DNA from: an uncultured Burkholderiales bacterium
GTDB lineage: Bacteria > Pseudomonadota > Gammaproteobacteria > Burkholderiales > Burkholderiaceae_C
Assembly (NCBI GenBank): GCA_903906635.1
Contig: CAIVLE010000014.1
Span: 1-41,931 of the forward strand
Length of the DNA: 41,931 nucleotides
Reading direction: 5' to 3'
Part shown: in pieces, positions 38,832-41,931 of the stretch
Position numbering within the stretch: the first letter of the stretch is position 1
Layout of the letters: each line of letters starts with the position of its first letter
Notes under the pieces: model-generated
The model's database searches: none
What the model saw: only the letters and a program-made list of their open reading frames with translations
Told to the model about the DNA's origin: nothing
Made by a program: the position numbers and the translations under genes

Positions 38832-40340
38832 ATGGTGTTTGATGTTGCAATTTTGGGCTACGGTCCTGCAGGTGCAAGCCTAGCCAACTTGCTGGGAGCC
38901 TATGGCTTGTCAGTCATCGTGTTGGAGAAAGACGCCCAGATTTATCCGATGCCGCGCGCCATTCACTTTGATGGCGAAGTCATGCGTGTGTTCCAAACCA
39001 TGGGCTTGCGCCCAGCGATGGAAAACATCTCACGTCCCGGCATGAAAGGCATGCACTTCGTGAATGCTGACAACGAGACCTTGCTGATCCGTGGCGGGAC
39101 AGCGGCCTTGGGTCCGCACGGCTGCGCGAACAACCATTACTTTCACCAACCCGAGCTCGAGCAGGTGCTGCGCCAAGGCGTGGCGCGCTTTGAAAACGTG
39201 TCAGTGCGCTTGCACCACCTGGTGAGCGAGGTGCATGACCGTGGTGACCACGTGGAACTGGAGGTGAGCGAGCTGAATGGGCAACAGCCACTGCGAGTGC
39301 AAGCCCGCTACGTGGTGGGTTGCGACGGAGCGCGATCCCTGGTCCGCAAAGTGCTCAACTGCAGCACCCGTGATTTAGGTCTGCACCAACCTTGGCTGGT
39401 GTTTGACGCCCTGCTCAAACCCGGCGCACCGACCTTACCGGATCACACGGTTCAGTTGTGTGACCCCAATCGACCCATGACCTATTGCAACGTCACCGGT
39501 AACCGCCGTCGCTGGGAAATCATGCTCTTGCCCGGGGACGACACGGGCGAGCTGATCAAGCCTGACAACCTGTGGCCCTTGGTGCAGCGCTGGATTGAAC
39601 CGCAGCACGCTGACATTGAACGCGCGGTGATTTACACCTTCCACTCCATCATCGCGCAAGGCTGGCGCCAAGGTCGTCTCTTGATCGCAGGCGACGCTGC
39701 CCACCAAACCCCACCCTTTCTGGGGCAAGGCATGTGTGCGGCCATTCGAGATGTATCTAACTTGGCTTGGAAACTTCAAGCCGTGTTGCAAGGCCGCGCC
39801 CACGACCAATTGCTCGACAGCTACGAGTCAGAGCGCGCGCCACACGTGGCCGAGTTCATTGAACTGGCTGTGCGCCTGGGCGACATCATTCAAACCACCG
39901 ACCCGCAAGCTGCACGCCTGCGTGACGCCAAATTCCGAGGCGGCGGTGAACCCGAAATCTTTCATTTTCCGGCCCCGCGCTTGGGGCCTGGTGTATTGAG
40001 CTCAGCGCCTGCCCCCGTGGGTCAGCCCTTCCCGCAACCCCAGCTCAGCAACGGCCAATGGCTGGATGAGCGCGTGGGCCATCACTTTGTCGTGATCGCC
40101 ACGCCCGAGATGATGCGCGACGTCCAAACCGCCACCCGCCAAGCATGGGAGCACTGGCAAGTGCAGACCCTCGATGCCAACGAGCCAGTATTAGCCAGTT
40201 GGCTTGCCGCCCACCAAGCCTCGGCCGTGGTGCTGCGACCGGACCGCTATGTGATGGGTCTGGCTCACAGCAGCGATGAGCTCGACACGCTGACTCGCGA
40301 TTACTTGCCCACACACGCCTTGCCAGAACTCTGCGCATGA
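38832..40340 (+). CDS. FAD-dependent aromatic hydroxylase, MhpA-like 3-(3-hydroxyphenyl)propionate hydroxylase family
   Basis: VAILGYGPAGASLANLLGAYGLSVIVLEK, LLIAGDAAHQTPPFLGQGMCAAIRDVSNLAWKL. Confidence 0.88.
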   Translation: MVFDVAILGYGPAGASLANLLGAYGLSVIVLEKDAQIYPMPRAIHFDGEVMRVFQTMGLRPAMENISRPGMKGMHFVNADNETLLIRGGTAALGPHGCANNHYFHQPELEQVLRQGVARFENVSVRLHHLVSEVHDRGDHVELEVSELNGQQPLRVQARYVVGCDGARSLVRKVLNCSTRDLGLHQPWLVFDALLKPGAPTLPDHTVQLCDPNRPMTYCNVTGNRRRWEIMLLPGDDTGELIKPDNLWPLVQRWIEPQHADIERAVIYTFHSIIAQGWRQGRLLIAGDAAHQTPPFLGQGMCAAIRDVSNLAWKLQAVLQGRAHDQLLDSYESERAPHVAEFIELAVRLGDIIQTTDPQAARLRDAKFRGGGEPEIFHFPAPRLGPGVLSSAPAPVGQPFPQPQLSNGQWLDERVGHHFVVIATPEMMRDVQTATRQAWEHWQVQTLDANEPVLASWLAAHQASAVVLRPDRYVMGLAHSSDELDTLTRDYLPTHALPELCA

Positions 40341-41089
40341 GCGACAAATCTCTCTCCAGCCTAGCGCGCATGCTGGGTGTGCTGGACCTGTTCAACGAAA
40401 CCACGCCCGTGTGGACGGCAGAGGCCGTGGCTGAAGCCATGAAGGTCTCGGTGCCCACGGCCTACCGCTACGTCAAGTTGTTGGTGGCGTCTGGCTTGCT
40501 GCAACGCAGCGCCGAATCGCAATACAGCTTAGGGCCGCGCATCATCGTGCTCGACCACTTCATCCGCACAGGCGACCCGGTACTGCAACACGCAATCCCC
40601 TTCATGCAAGAGCTGGTGGCCACCACGGGGTTTGACTGTGTCATCTCAGCCTTGTACGGCCAACAACTGCTCGACACACACCGAGAATACGGCAGCGTGC
40701 CCGCTGACTTGGGATATGGGCGGGGACGCCCCCGCCCCCTGTTCTTGGGCGGTGCGCCCAAAGTCATCTTGTCTTGCTTGCCACCCAACGCTTTACACAA
40801 AGTATTCGACCAGTACCCGCAGGAGATTGCCCAGGCGGGTCTGCCCACCGAATGGTCCGCTTTTCGCAAGTACTACAGCAGCATTCGCAAGGCCGGACAT
40901 TACCTCTCCAACGGCGAGCTAGAAAGCAACCTGGCAGCCTTGGCTGCGCCGATTCAACAAGCCGACGGCACCGTGCTGGGCGCCATCTCACTGGTCACCA
41001 CGGTGCAACGCATGGCCGTCATCGATGTCACCAAGGTGGCCGCCTTGGTCATGCGCTGCGCTGCTGACATCGCAATCCGTGTACCCTAA
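40337..41089 (+). CDS. IclR family transcriptional regulator
   Basis: LARMLGVLDLFNETTPVWTAEAVAEAMKVSVPTAYRYVKLLVASGLL wHTH and IclR effector domain; ATGA overlap with the upstream hydroxylase. Confidence 0.93.
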   Translation: MSDKSLSSLARMLGVLDLFNETTPVWTAEAVAEAMKVSVPTAYRYVKLLVASGLLQRSAESQYSLGPRIIVLDHFIRTGDPVLQHAIPFMQELVATTGFDCVISALYGQQLLDTHREYGSVPADLGYGRGRPRPLFLGGAPKVILSCLPPNALHKVFDQYPQEIAQAGLPTEWSAFRKYYSSIRKAGHYLSNGELESNLAALAAPIQQADGTVLGAISLVTTVQRMAVIDVTKVAALVMRCAADIAIRVP

Positions 41090-41122
41090 CCCCAATTTTT
41101 TTGAACCGAAAGGAACCTTCCC

Positions 41123-41931
41123 ATGAAACTGATCAGCTTTTTGCACCACAACATCCCCAGCTACGGCATCGTCCAAGGCGACGACGTGCTCAACCTCACT
41201 CCCATTTTGGGCGCACAAGCCCCTGACCTGAAAAGCTTGATCGCTCACAACATGGTGGACCAAGCGGCCAAGGCCCTGGCCAGCCACAAGCCCGACTTGA
41301 AATTGGCTGACCTGCACCTGTTGCCAGTCATCACCAACCCCAACAAAATTGTGTGTGTCGGCTTGAACTACGCCGACCACGTGCGCGAAACCGGGCGTGA
41401 ACTCACCGAAAGCCCCGCGCTGTTTTTGCGCGTGAGCGAGTCGCAAGTTGGCCACGGCCAAAACATCGTGCGTCCCCCTGAGTCACACCGTCTCGACTAC
41501 GAAGGTGAAATCGCCGTGATCATCGGCAAAGGCGGGCGCCGCATCAGCGAAGCCGACTCTTGGAGCCATATCGCCGGTTACTCTTGCTACAACGATGGAT
41601 CTGTGCGCGACTGGCAAGTCAGTACCACCCAGTGGACGGCTGGCAAAAACTTCTGGCGCACCGGTGGCTTTGGACCTTGGATGGTCACGGCTGACGAAAT
41701 CAAGCCTGACCAAAAGATGACCCTCATCACGCGCTTGAACGGCCAAGAGCTGCAACGCGCTACCACCGACATGATGATTCACAGCATCCCACGTCAAATC
41801 GCTTACATCTCGACCTTCATCCCGCTCGAACCCGGCGACGTGATCGTCACGGGCACCCCTGGCGGTGTGGGTAACAAACGCACCCCACAACTCTTCATGA
41901 AGCCAGGCGATGTGGTGGAAATCGAAGTCGA
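41123..41931 (+). CDS. fumarylacetoacetate hydrolase (FAH) family protein, 3' end outside window
   Basis: Manual translation: MKLISFLHHNIPSYGIVQGDDVLNL...KIVCVGLNYADHVRETG...LDYEGEIAVIIGKGGRRI...VIVTGTPGGVGNKR; open to window end and absent from the ORF track. Confidence 0.93.
   Translation, partial: MKLISFLHHNIPSYGIVQGDDVLNLTPILGAQAPDLKSLIAHNMVDQAAKALASHKPDLKLADLHLLPVITNPNKIVCVGLNYADHVRETGRELTESPALFLRVSESQVGHGQNIVRPPESHRLDYEGEIAVIIGKGGRRISEADSWSHIAGYSCYNDGSVRDWQVSTTQWTAGKNFWRTGGFGPWMVTADEIKPDQKMTLITRLNGQELQRATTDMMIHSIPRQIAYISTFIPLEPGDVIVTGTPGGVGNKRTPQLFMKPGDVVEIEV

Noticed and set aside
1-41931. CRISPR arrays, transposons/IS elements, prophage genes, integrons, tRNA or rRNA
   Set aside because: No regularly spaced direct repeats, transposase/integrase motifs, attachment-site duplications or recognisable tRNA/rRNA sequence were seen; gene order looks like ordinary chromosome.

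Overview
This 41.9 kb window looks like a chromosomal segment of a betaproteobacterium, probably Comamonadaceae (inferred from gene content and order and protein style, not tested). Coding density is high. I see no tRNA, rRNA, CRISPR array, transposase or phage gene. Most of it is conserved housekeeping: gshA-kup-gshB; proA-holA-lptE-leuS-exbD-exbB-dapB-bamE; fur; hpf / ptsN-hprK; corA; mtnN; fadD; split pntAA-pntAB-pntB; nudJ-mnmA; malate synthase G; pobA. Accessory-looking parts are: (i) a four-enzyme envelope-glycan set at the left end (GT2, GtrA, ArnT-like transferase, YdjC/ChbG deacetylase, plus a coupled LysR regulator) that resembles lipid A hexosamine-modification loci; (ii) a photolyase/cryptochrome-like protein whose alpha/beta domain seems to follow the FAD domain instead of preceding it; (iii) a right-end aromatic-catabolism cluster (Bug receptor / VOC protein - MhpA-like hydroxylase - IclR - FAH-family hydrolase) with an operator-like palindrome in the divergent promoter region. 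Other notable items are a 1-nt frameshift that splits pntB, an orphan rho-independent terminator pointing away from any adjacent same-strand gene, and a corA leader with mutually exclusive hairpins. I did not find a clearly new defence or mobile system. All calls come from reading the sequence; no database search was run.
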